Source: a virus. From it: a stretch of DNA of 64,000 nucleotides. Within the stretch, counting starts at the first letter, position 1. The number at the start of each line of letters is the position of its first letter. Where the stretch lies: the IMG/VR virus record IMGVR_UViG_3300036770_002165, positions 31,598 to 95,597 of that record. One strand, written 5' to 3'. The translations under genes were made by a program, and so were the position numbers. Positions 48,082-56,576 of this stretch are shown piece by piece. The notes beneath the pieces are model-generated. The model was not told where the DNA came from and ran no database searches. It was given only the letters and a program-made list of their open reading frames with translations.

Positions 48082-49047
48082 TTACACCTTAATTATGTAA
48101 TTTAAAACAATATATGGCTGAAGTATATTAAAGGCAGTTGGACTTGCGCTTCCGGCATTGCCGGTGTCACCAGATGCCTGTCCTGTTGTAACGCTTGTGG
48201 TTGGAATAGAAACAGTGTGATCGTGCGAATCGTTTGAAATAGAATGTGTATGACTACCACCACTTATACTCACTGACGACCAGTTACCAACGTTGCCTGA
48301 TACTGTTCCTCCACCGGTAAGGTTATCCCCCCAAAAGTTTCTTGAGACAGTGTGACCATGCGAACCACTGCTGCTGATATCACCATGGTCGTGTGTGTAT
48401 GAGGTAGTGCTACCGCTGTGTCCGTGGTTAGCTGAGTGTGTGTGACTGTTTAATGAATGACTGTGTTGCGGGAGGTTTGTTAAAGCAAGTGCTATTGACT
48501 TACCCCCATCTGTAAAGCCAATGGCGTTGAATTCGGTTTGTGTAACATCAAGCCCAACCGGTACTTTGCCCTTTAAATTTGGAAGGCGAAATTGTCCGAC
48601 AGGCTCACCGCCAATAGCGTACACGTCTCCAATGGCTGTGTACAAAGCAGAATATAAAGTTTTAGAAACAGTCCCCCCCTGACATAGCAGCCACCCGGTT
48701 GGTGCCGCACTTCCTCCAAACTGCATTATTGCGCCGGATGGGACGGACTGTTCCTCTTCGGGAGGTGGCTCCTCTCCACCACCCCCGCCACCTTCAGCAG
48801 CTTGGATAACCGCCAGATTAGGGTAGACCATATACACATTAGAGAAACGGTCGTCTTCAATGGCCACTACTACTTGGCTACCAAGTAGGGGCACTTCCCA
48901 AGTACCATTTACAGCAGCTCGACCAATCTTTGAAATGGGCAATACCTCTGTTGGGCCAAGAATCGCCGGTATGCGCACTCGGATATCTCCGGTTGTTGCG
49001 GAGGCATACGAAACCACGGCTCGATATAAGTTCATTCCATCATACAT
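48082..49047 (-). CDS. Spike-like OB domain fused to tail-collar fibre
   Basis: The first 75 residues (GDIRVRIPAILG, WEVPLLGSQVVVAIEDDRFSNVYMV) look like the OB fold of gpV/gp5 spikes. A Glu/Pro/Gly linker follows, then PSGAIMQFGGSAAPTGWLLCQG, the phage tail-collar domain, and a His/Ser-rich region with many HSH and HDH motifs that may bind metal. ATG 49047 is chosen over 49119, which lies inside the hub gene. Confidence 0.7.
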   Translation of the reverse strand: MYDGMNLYRAVVSYASATTGDIRVRIPAILGPTEVLPISKIGRAAVNGTWEVPLLGSQVVVAIEDDRFSNVYMVYPNLAVIQAAEGGGGGGEEPPPEEEQSVPSGAIMQFGGSAAPTGWLLCQGGTVSKTLYSALYTAIGDVYAIGGEPVGQFRLPNLKGKVPVGLDVTQTEFNAIGFTDGGKSIALALTNLPQHSHSLNSHTHSANHGHSGSTTSYTHDHGDISSSGSHGHTVSRNFWGDNLTGGGTVSGNVGNWSSVSISGGSHTHSISNDSHDHTVSIPTTSVTTGQASGDTGNAGSASPTAFNILQPYIVLNYIIKV

Positions 49048-50206
49048 ATAGTTCCACCGTTTGTTTAGACGCAACCCACCCATTATCCACGTAATTTGCT
49101 TCTGGAGCAAGCCCTTCAAGGGTTACTGGCGGTACCAAGAATTCTCCAGATGTGTTGTAATCCCGTGAGATCATCAGCTCGGTACCATACGTGGAACCAC
49201 CGACGCTATGCTTAACATCACGCACGTACCACAGACCTTCAAAGTTTGCCTCGTATCCATCTACAGAAACTATTCCTCCGGGCACAATCCCTGCACCAGC
49301 AGAGATCTGCACATGTGCATTAAAGGCAAAGTTCTTTTTGCGCTCTGCTTCAATCAGCTTTTGACCTTCACCAATTGACATGGCAGAATCAACAAGAGTG
49401 CTGATGTACTGGGGGGTTTCACCATACCCAGACCATGATGGTACAGGCCCATTCTCCGGATCAGACACGATTGTTATACTTCCGTTATCGTCAATAGACG
49501 ACACACGGTACTTGTATGACTCGCCATCAGGAGTTAGGTACCCAAATGTACCAGTTAGTTTTAGTATGGCGCCAGGTGTAGGACCAGCATAGGTGTTTTG
49601 TGGCACCAGTCTTTCGAAAGACGCACGACGACCTATTGCTTTAAACGGATCCCATATCCGCATGTGTGTTCCATGAACGGTCATTGAGTAACCGTAGGTT
49701 TCACATAAGCGCACCAGGAATTCCCAGTCAGACTCGTTTGCTTGAACAGCATTCCGAATAATGAACTCATCCTTAATTACCGACAGGCTGAACTTATATC
49801 TAGCAGCTATTTCTTGAGCAATTTTATAAATAGTAGTAGCGCCCCAAACTCTACTCCTAGTGCTTTTCATTGACACAGAAGCACCAAAACATATTACTCT
49901 TGCAGAGTAAAACATAGATTGGTTAACTATCGGCGCTGATGAGTTGTACTCGGGCTCTACATAGAGTACGTACCCAACAAATTCTTGGTACCTACCAGGA
50001 CCAGAATTTAGTGTGAACCTAACTGGTGCGCCCACGTAGTCAGTTATAGCCTTTGATGGTATCCCATTTAAGTGAATAGTTAGTATGTCATGCTTATTAA
50101 TACACAGGTCTAAGTCAATGTTACTTACTGAAAAGTAGTTAACTTCAACACCACCTATTTCCAGATACGTTTTTGGAGATAGCGGTGACCCACTGTGAAC
50201 AATCAT
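49040..50206 (-). CDS. Tail hub protein, gpD/late control D-like
   Basis: 388 residues. IYKIAQEIAARYKFSLSV, then NAVQANESDWEFLVRLCETYGYSMTVHG and RIWDP are characteristic of P2 gpD / T4 gp27-type hub proteins. Overlaps the LysM gene (ATGA). It forms the hub that carries the spike. Confidence 0.8.
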   Translation of the reverse strand: MIVHSGSPLSPKTYLEIGGVEVNYFSVSNIDLDLCINKHDILTIHLNGIPSKAITDYVGAPVRFTLNSGPGRYQEFVGYVLYVEPEYNSSAPIVNQSMFYSARVICFGASVSMKSTRSRVWGATTIYKIAQEIAARYKFSLSVIKDEFIIRNAVQANESDWEFLVRLCETYGYSMTVHGTHMRIWDPFKAIGRRASFERLVPQNTYAGPTPGAILKLTGTFGYLTPDGESYKYRVSSIDDNGSITIVSDPENGPVPSWSGYGETPQYISTLVDSAMSIGEGQKLIEAERKKNFAFNAHVQISAGAGIVPGGIVSVDGYEANFEGLWYVRDVKHSVGGSTYGTELMISRDYNTSGEFLVPPVTLEGLAPEANYVDNGWVASKQTVELYV

Positions 50207-50445
50207 GAGGGTATGCGGATTACGGTTCCGGTTGGGATGGAGTCAGGCCATTCAACCTGCGGATTGATATCTGCTATTTCCCAGTAGCGGGTTGGGTCGT
50301 TAAGTACGCGTGCTGCTATACGTGAAAAAGTATCCTTGTCACGTGTCACATACTGGTAGTAGGTAACTGATTCATACGGGACTCTATCGGCAAGACGCCC
50401 ACCGTTAGACAACCTGTAGCGACTGGATGTTCTATAGATAGCCAT
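50203..50445 (-). CDS. LysM-domain tail protein (gpX-like), 80 aa
   Basis: YVTRDKDTFSRIAARVLNDPTRYWEIADINP... is a LysM-like fold, as in P2 gpX and contractile-system hub adaptors. AAGGTGACTTATT precedes the ATG. It sits between the hub and the large 626-aa protein. Confidence 0.78.
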   Translation of the reverse strand: MAIYRTSSRYRLSNGGRLADRVPYESVTYYQYVTRDKDTFSRIAARVLNDPTRYWEIADINPQVEWPDSIPTGTVIRIPS

Positions 50446-50451
50446 AATAAG

Positions 50452-52332
50452 TCACCTTATATTTGGGTTAACATTTGGGTTGTCGCTTACATCAGCGCCG
50501 TTACTTTCCCAATTTAAAATCATTAGTTTTCTAAAGTTACTAGTGCCACTAAGAACGTCTGAATATGTTTTCTTAATAGATACCTCGTCTGAGGACGACC
50601 CATAAGATACTGATATATCAAAATCAAAGTCCACTATGTAGTACGCGTTTTTAAGCCACGAAAAGCTACCACTTTCAACATCAGCGTAGCTACCGATATT
50701 TTTGTGTATAGCAATTGATGAAATTGCCTCGTTGGGCAATCCTGAGTTACTTGCTCCTCCACGAATTGACCTTCTGCGCACCCGCTCAGCCGCAGCCCCG
50801 GAACCGCTAGTCCCACTTCCCCAACCATCTTTAGAGGTGCATGATTCAGTACCGGAGTACGTGCCTATGAGCCTGGTTGTGTTGGAACTTGTGTAAGATT
50901 TATTAGCCAATAAGGCGTCTGCTTCCGCCTTAGTTAATCCAGGACTGGTTATCTTGCCGTATACGTTTATACTCCAGGTATAAGAAACCGTAAATGTTGA
51001 GCCCTCCTCGTACAGCCGGAGTATTGAATCAACGTCAGCTCCGCGCCTTACTATCGTTCCGTCTGGAAGAGTCTCATCAAACCCACCTTCTTTTGGAACA
51101 ACATTAGGAAATCCTAAGAACAACGCTCTTCCTGATATATTATTTTTACTTGCAACGTTGTCAGCAACAACTAACGTCCAAACTGGCAACTTGTTTTCCG
51201 CTTCTCTAGCGCTGTCATCCCATGATGTTGTCCCCTTCTCATCCCACGCCGAAGAAATCACGAACTTTTTTGCTGTTATCTGCAGGGCTTTAACTATCTC
51301 TGCACGAGTCGCTTCATTTTGCTCACGTTCTTGACGTATTGATTCTGCTGCGTCCTTAAAGGTCTTGGTGAGGAACGTATCTTGGCGAGCAAATCCGATG
51401 TACATAGCACTCATGTTCATCGTTACACGGCACATAAGCGGTACCATTTTTGTATTAAACTTAAGAAAATCAACATTAGTCCCCGTTATGAACCCGTCAA
51501 GCATAAACAGGCTAGAGAACATAACGCGAACTGGGTTTGGCATGAGCAACCCCCAGTTACCATAATTTGCTTCTAGAATGTCGTTTAAAGCAGCATCGTC
51601 GACTTCACCAAGCGTACTTGACGTAGTAGAACTAGACGTTTCAGTACCCTCCGTGGTTGCCCCGTCTTCAGTTGATGTTTCTGCGTCTATTTGATTTCCC
51701 AGTATGCGCTCAGCCCCGGACACCAGAGTCTTTTTTTGAAACTCAAGCATTTCTCTAGAAAACCCTTGGCCTATTACTGAGTACAATATTCGTAGATCTG
51801 CCATTACCCCTATGTCATAAGCATCTTTATCTGGGTTGGGGTTTAGTGGATCTACGTTCTCCTCTGAGGACTGGCTGTAATCAAGCCAACTTTCACCAGT
51901 TTTCCTACCCTTAGATAGTTCATGAGATCTGTCAAACAAAAGATCAAAAGTAAAGTTAACAACCGCACCTATTGGCTGAGACAGCTGAGCAACATCCTGC
52001 AGCAATGGTAGATAAAGATCCTCTCGCATTGCTACGTTCTGTCGGATCTCTTGAGGGTTAAATTGAAAATTGCAACGACTTATCGGGACGTTACCAAACT
52101 GTGGTTGCTCCAGGTTGCGTATGTAACCTCTATGTATTTTATAGTCGCCGCGTGATATTGTGTCAGCAAAGGAATTGAACTTACGCTGCAGTTCCGATTG
52201 CGCATCAAGAAACCTGATGTTCTTATCTGGAAACATGAATGGCGGGTTTTCTTTGCCGCCACCTGATGGTTTTGCGCCACGCGTATCCTGCGCCCAGTCA
52301 ATGTTGAAGAATCCATCCTCACGATAACCCAT
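50452..52332 (-). CDS. Baseplate/tail-hub associated protein, 626 aa
   Basis: The block near residues 75-125 (CNFQFNPQEIRQNVAMRED..., AVVNFTFDLLFDRSHE) resembles the N-terminal domain of tube or cap proteins in contractile injection systems (Afp7/Pvc7-like), which are typically followed by a LysM. Here the LysM is a separate gene just downstream. The rest is unknown with a Ser/Thr/Glu-rich linker near 215-235. TGAGGAGAAG precedes the ATG. Confidence 0.62.
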   Translation of the reverse strand: MGYREDGFFNIDWAQDTRGAKPSGGGKENPPFMFPDKNIRFLDAQSELQRKFNSFADTISRGDYKIHRGYIRNLEQPQFGNVPISRCNFQFNPQEIRQNVAMREDLYLPLLQDVAQLSQPIGAVVNFTFDLLFDRSHELSKGRKTGESWLDYSQSSEENVDPLNPNPDKDAYDIGVMADLRILYSVIGQGFSREMLEFQKKTLVSGAERILGNQIDAETSTEDGATTEGTETSSSTTSSTLGEVDDAALNDILEANYGNWGLLMPNPVRVMFSSLFMLDGFITGTNVDFLKFNTKMVPLMCRVTMNMSAMYIGFARQDTFLTKTFKDAAESIRQEREQNEATRAEIVKALQITAKKFVISSAWDEKGTTSWDDSAREAENKLPVWTLVVADNVASKNNISGRALFLGFPNVVPKEGGFDETLPDGTIVRRGADVDSILRLYEEGSTFTVSYTWSINVYGKITSPGLTKAEADALLANKSYTSSNTTRLIGTYSGTESCTSKDGWGSGTSGSGAAAERVRRRSIRGGASNSGLPNEAISSIAIHKNIGSYADVESGSFSWLKNAYYIVDFDFDISVSYGSSSDEVSIKKTYSDVLSGTSNFRKLMILNWESNGADVSDNPNVNPNIR

Positions 52333-54998
52333 TAACTTCTCCTCAATGCCTGTAGCTCGATTTCTTTACGAATAAGAGCAGCAACTTCTTTAGCAATTTT
52401 TTGTAAATCTTGTGATGACCCATTGCCTGACATGACAATATTTGGGCTGATGTTAAATGTTGGTCCACCAGTAAGTGACACCGCTGCAGTTCCCCCACCA
52501 CCAGACATCTGTGCGAGTTGAGGTGGTCCAGCCGGGTCACCACCACTTAAAGAGGTTGGCACTCCGCGTCCCTCCAGCACTCCGCGCGCGGCGTAGTCTG
52601 GGGCCCATCCCTTAACCATCTTTTCAATTGCCGTGATGATGTCATAAGGGTTATTCGTGTTTGACTGAAGCGCTTTAATAACCCCTTTACCATGTTTCAT
52701 AATATGGTAAGCATTCATCTTTAAACCCTGCTGGTAGTTAGCAAAGTCCTTTACGCCAGTCGTATTAAAATCAGTCCAACCATCGAGGTTTGTTGTACCC
52801 CCCATTGCCTCAGCCGTTGGCTTGCTGACAACAGCCAATGGGTTGAACCTGGCCTTAGTACCCTCTGCTGCAATCCAAGCAGATATGGCTTCCATATTTG
52901 CCAAGTTGATAGGAGCGCCTACTTCACGCAGGAAATCTTGCGCCCAGCGGGTAATGTCAACGCCAGATTTTGCGGTCCCTCCACCCCTGAAGTCCCCGAA
53001 TGTGACGTACGTTCCTGCGGAGCTCTTTACCTTACCGTAGGCTTTCTTACTATTACCACCGCGCACCCCCCCAACACCGGAACCGGAACCAACGCTTATC
53101 GACCGTTCAACTCGGTCAGCGATTGTGACGTTACCGTAGCCGCGTTGTGGTTGAGCTTGTGATTCACCCCCACCGTAGTGATCAAGGCTGTCGCCAAAGT
53201 CCGAGTCAGCGGTATACGGCGCAGCGCCAACCCCACCCCTACCCCAGGGAGCACCTGACTCCTCGTACTTTGACCGTGAGTTAGGTAGCTCTTCTGGCTG
53301 TACATGCCACGGTTCGTTGTTGACACCCCCGAAGTGTTTTAGACCGTACTTATGGGCGTTCTTAACAACCCAATCAAAGTCACCAGTAAGGTCTACGGCC
53401 AAGCCAATTTCATGCATTGAGCGCCCAGGTGGAGCTGCGGGGTTCCCGCTTACATGCTCCCAGTAAGAGCCGTCCCAATAAACGTTTGGCTTACCGTTGG
53501 TGGTTTGTTTATCAGTCTTTTTGTAACGGCTTGTAAACATTGTTCTTTGAGAGGCAGCACTTCGAACACCTTCACCGAACCCAACATTTGGGTTGTCCGC
53601 CATCATGCGCATTACTCTGTCGCGCATCTTTGGGTGCAACTGCTTGAAGCTACTGTTGTTAAGAGCCGACTTAACATTTGGGGTTGAAGCGCTTACCCCG
53701 GCTGTGTTGCCGTCAGGGTCACCACCACCCCCGGTTACGCCCTGGAATATCGTAGTAGCAATACGGTTGCTTCCAACCATTCCGAGGATGCCAGACAACT
53801 TATCTTCCAGAGCCCCGAAGGCCCTGGTAAGAGTTTGGGTTTGACGCTCTAGATGGGCGTAGTTGTCTACTTGGCGACGGTAGAATTGCTCGTCCCTAGA
53901 TGTTTCAAGACGCTGGGTCTCTTCAACTTGCGTAGCAAAGTTTTCCTCGATACCCATAAGGCGGCGGGCCCCCTCCTGGGAGGGGTCATACATCCCCTTA
54001 CCACCCTTTTCTTTATACGTAAGGTTTGATTGGGCGTATTGAATGACCTGGGTGATCATATCCGAGGGAACACCCATAGCGGTTAGCTTTGCCCGGGTAA
54101 CTGATCCTGGCTGAAGTGCGCTCTTCAATGTGTCCTTATCTGTAAGGCCAGCAGAACGAACTATGTTTTGCATCACACTCATCATTGAATTCTGGGTTCC
54201 CCCAGGCCCAATGAGGCCAGTTCCAGTCATCATGAACAACCGGTTCGCAGTTGGGGCGCTAGCCAGGCTGGCCATCATTCCGGTGACATCACCCGTGCTC
54301 AGTTGGTAACCACTGAGGGTTCGCATCGCCTCAACGCTAGAAGCCTGCTGACGACCGCTAATTCCCGTCTGAGCTTCCATGGCCATTAGGTCGTTGATGC
54401 CCCCAGCTCCAAGACGGTACTGGGTCAGGGGCATACGGTAAGTCGAGCTAACCCCAAGCTGACTTTGGCCAGTCATCTGCTGGTACAGCACAGACATTCG
54501 GTCTGCTGCAAGTACCCCTTCACGACCTCGCTCAAATCTCGAATTAGCGGCGTCAATGCCCATGTTGATACCGCCAAGAATGGCTGTACCGGCAGCAGCC
54601 ATTCCGCCGCCCTTCATGAGACCACCAAGCATCTTGGTGCCCCCTCCGCTGGAGAGCCCTGATATCGCGTTGGATATTCCTCCACCGCCACCACCAGATC
54701 CAGCTGCCTTAGCTGCTGCGGTAGCTGCCTTGGCTGTTTCTATGCCAGTGATGACATTGGTTCCAGCTGATGTACCGCCGGTGTCCCCCCCGGTTCCGCC
54801 CATAGCAGCAGCTATATCAGCTTTTAGTTTCTTGCCTATCTTTTCAAACTCTTTAGAAATGTCCGCGAGTAGGGGCTTGATAGCTGTGCGTGCTTCGTCA
54901 ATAGACTTCTTGACGTTGGCACTACCCCCAAGGGCGTCCTTAAGTTGGTCAACACCAGTAAGGCCAAGGAATTGAGTTACATTAATTTCCTCTGCCAT
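52332..54998 (-). CDS. Tape measure protein with peptidoglycan hydrolase domains
   Basis: 888 residues. After a short coil the segment about 70-150 is Gly/Ala/Thr-rich, followed by helical tape-like sequence. An M15/VanY-type peptidase domain follows: SMHEIGLAVDL (about 525-536) and EPWHVQP (about 558-564) give the zinc His/Asp ligands. Near residues 685-815 a muramidase-like domain has ISAWIAAEGT and TDFNTTGVKDFANYQQG. These enzymes can breach the host wall during tail contraction. Its length suggests a tail of roughly 130 nm if the usual 1.5 angstrom per residue holds (inference). Confidence 0.78.
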   Translation of the reverse strand: MAEEINVTQFLGLTGVDQLKDALGGSANVKKSIDEARTAIKPLLADISKEFEKIGKKLKADIAAAMGGTGGDTGGTSAGTNVITGIETAKAATAAAKAAGSGGGGGGISNAISGLSSGGGTKMLGGLMKGGGMAAAGTAILGGINMGIDAANSRFERGREGVLAADRMSVLYQQMTGQSQLGVSSTYRMPLTQYRLGAGGINDLMAMEAQTGISGRQQASSVEAMRTLSGYQLSTGDVTGMMASLASAPTANRLFMMTGTGLIGPGGTQNSMMSVMQNIVRSAGLTDKDTLKSALQPGSVTRAKLTAMGVPSDMITQVIQYAQSNLTYKEKGGKGMYDPSQEGARRLMGIEENFATQVEETQRLETSRDEQFYRRQVDNYAHLERQTQTLTRAFGALEDKLSGILGMVGSNRIATTIFQGVTGGGGDPDGNTAGVSASTPNVKSALNNSSFKQLHPKMRDRVMRMMADNPNVGFGEGVRSAASQRTMFTSRYKKTDKQTTNGKPNVYWDGSYWEHVSGNPAAPPGRSMHEIGLAVDLTGDFDWVVKNAHKYGLKHFGGVNNEPWHVQPEELPNSRSKYEESGAPWGRGGVGAAPYTADSDFGDSLDHYGGGESQAQPQRGYGNVTIADRVERSISVGSGSGVGGVRGGNSKKAYGKVKSSAGTYVTFGDFRGGGTAKSGVDITRWAQDFLREVGAPINLANMEAISAWIAAEGTKARFNPLAVVSKPTAEAMGGTTNLDGWTDFNTTGVKDFANYQQGLKMNAYHIMKHGKGVIKALQSNTNNPYDIITAIEKMVKGWAPDYAARGVLEGRGVPTSLSGGDPAGPPQLAQMSGGGGTAAVSLTGGPTFNISPNIVMSGNGSSQDLQKIAKEVAALIRKEIELQALRRS

Positions 54999-55010
54999 AG
55001 GGCTCCTCCG

Positions 55011-55142
55011 TTACTGATTACGCCATTTTGCCATACGGAACCAGAAGTCCCTTTGGCGTACGGTCATAGACCGTAGGTCCGACATACTGAACCCTTTGTA
55101 AACGGAGGCTATTAGTTCGTATTCCCAATAAGTATACTTCAA
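55011..55142 (-). CDS. Small tail-region ORF, no normal start (possible frameshift product)
   Basis: Open frame of 43 residues from TTG 55142 to TAA 55013-55011, ending immediately before the tape-measure ribosome site. It reads YWEYELIASVYKGFSMSDLRSMTVRQRDFWFRMAKWR, which is well organised and unlikely by chance. It has no Shine-Dalgarno and no upstream ATG. Its frame is open for about 13 codons into the end of the previous gene (+1 relative to it). A programmed frameshift that extends that gene is therefore plausible, as in tail-assembly chaperones before tape measures. Confidence 0.5.
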   Translation of the reverse strand: MKYTYWEYELIASVYKGFSMSDLRSMTVRQRDFWFRMAKWRNQ

Positions 55143-55143
55143 A

Positions 55144-55941
55144 TTAACTAAGTAAAAGTGAGATCCAGTCGATCCTGATAATCAATTCCTGATCACAGTG
55201 AGCGCACGGGACCTTCACCTCCTCTAGCTTTGGGCCAGCCTTGACGTCAAGGATGGCTTTGACCATCTTATTGCGATCTGCAACGTTAAGGGACTTAGCC
55301 CACTTCTCAATGTTCTGCGGTTGCTCACCGTCTTCCCAGACTGAGCAACTAGCGATCATGAAGGTGTTTTGCTCAGACGATGTCTGGGACTTCTTGCCTA
55401 TTGCTGAGCTATCACCAGTGGTCGGAACTCGCAGCTTTGCCTTCTTACCGTTGCGTAGTTTAATCTCAATTGGAGATCGCAGATCAACGTTTGGCTCCTG
55501 GATGGGGAAGTCTTCATCCAAATCCATGACCACGTCGTTATCTTTGTCGCAATTTGGGCATGTGGCCTGGAATTCCTTGGTTGCACCGTATGTGGCGCGG
55601 ATGACTCCTAGAAATAGGATGTCTCGATCACCCATGGAAATGTTGTCAAGAACGCTGGGGTTATCGGCTACGGTAAGTTTTCCTACTCGAACAACAGTTC
55701 GCTTAAGAAGCGTCACCATGTAATCCGAGTAGCTGATCGTACCTTTGGCTTCGATCCCGGACATGTACTCTTCGTCCTCGCCGGTCATCTCCCTGACCTC
55801 TGCCTCGGTCTGCCATATACCGCTAACGGGGTCCATAAGACCCCGTTGCAGTGTGACTATAAGGCTTTCTGAAGGGCGGAGCTCTGGTACAGGATCTTTA
55901 ATGGCGTCATTCAACGCCGATGCATCAGATTGAATACTCAT
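55144..55941 (-). CDS. Tail assembly chaperone or baseplate hub (gp26-like), 265 aa
   Basis: Zinc knuckles CPNC (about 128-131) and CAHC (about 248-251) bracket a beta-rich centre. Its place between the tube and tape measure is that of tail-assembly chaperones, and its size and Cys pattern recall T4-type gp26 baseplate proteins. AGGAGAATAA precedes the ATG. The short frame after its end (55011-55142) may be a frameshift extension. Confidence 0.6.
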   Translation of the reverse strand: MSIQSDASALNDAIKDPVPELRPSESLIVTLQRGLMDPVSGIWQTEAEVREMTGEDEEYMSGIEAKGTISYSDYMVTLLKRTVVRVGKLTVADNPSVLDNISMGDRDILFLGVIRATYGATKEFQATCPNCDKDNDVVMDLDEDFPIQEPNVDLRSPIEIKLRNGKKAKLRVPTTGDSSAIGKKSQTSSEQNTFMIASCSVWEDGEQPQNIEKWAKSLNVADRNKMVKAILDVKAGPKLEEVKVPCAHCDQELIIRIDWISLLLS

Positions 55942-55965
55942 TTATTCTCCTAGTTATTTAATTGG

Positions 55966-56565
55966 TCAGCCACCAAGGCCAGCAAGTGAAGCCACTTCTT
56001 CTGGGCTCCAACCTACCACAAACCCCTCATGGTGAACAGTTAGCTGCTGAACAATAATGCCACTGTCACCAGCGTTAAGGTCACTCAACGAGTAGGCACC
56101 TGGCCAGCAGTTAAACAGCTTGAAGCCAAAGCGGGCGTTGCCCAGCTGCAGGTTGTTGCCCTCCACCGTTCCAGGGCTATTGTACGATCCAGCCGAGATT
56201 GGGTGGTCATACACCTTAACAAGGATGTCGCAGCGGTAGTCGTTGTCCTGGCTCGTTGAACCGCCTGACGCCTGGTTCCATGAGTGGAGGAACTGCTGCC
56301 ACTTGTACATCTGTGACTGGTTTTCGAACACACCGCGGCTAAAGGTGATGGGGGCAAAGTCGGACTGACCGATGAACTTATGCGGATGAGTATTCATTCC
56401 GCCCTCGCGGTATCCAACCATCTCGTTCTGTACAGATAAGCCAGACATGGCGGCAAAGCCAATGCGGGACAGATTCTGAGTCAGGTTACCAAGAGCGCCG
56501 TCAGCGTTGATAGTTACCTGGAATTTAAAGTTGCGAATTGGGTCGCTTTTAGCTGAACGTGCCAT
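55966..56565 (-). CDS. Tail tube protein (gp19-like)
   Basis: 199 residues. DPIRNFKFQVTI at the start, the SGLSVQNEMVGYREGGMN block and ITFSRGVFENQ are the T4 gp19/Hcp-like tube signature. It polymerises inside the sheath. AGGAGTTTATAA precedes the ATG. Confidence 0.88.
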   Translation of the reverse strand: MARSAKSDPIRNFKFQVTINADGALGNLTQNLSRIGFAAMSGLSVQNEMVGYREGGMNTHPHKFIGQSDFAPITFSRGVFENQSQMYKWQQFLHSWNQASGGSTSQDNDYRCDILVKVYDHPISAGSYNSPGTVEGNNLQLGNARFGFKLFNCWPGAYSLSDLNAGDSGIIVQQLTVHHEGFVVGWSPEEVASLAGLGG

Positions 56566-56576
56566 TTATAAACTCC

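Noticed and set aside
54556-54975. Pro-rich open frame on the plus strand
   Set aside because: Antisense to the Gly/Ala-rich part of the tape measure; the Pro runs mirror Gly codons.
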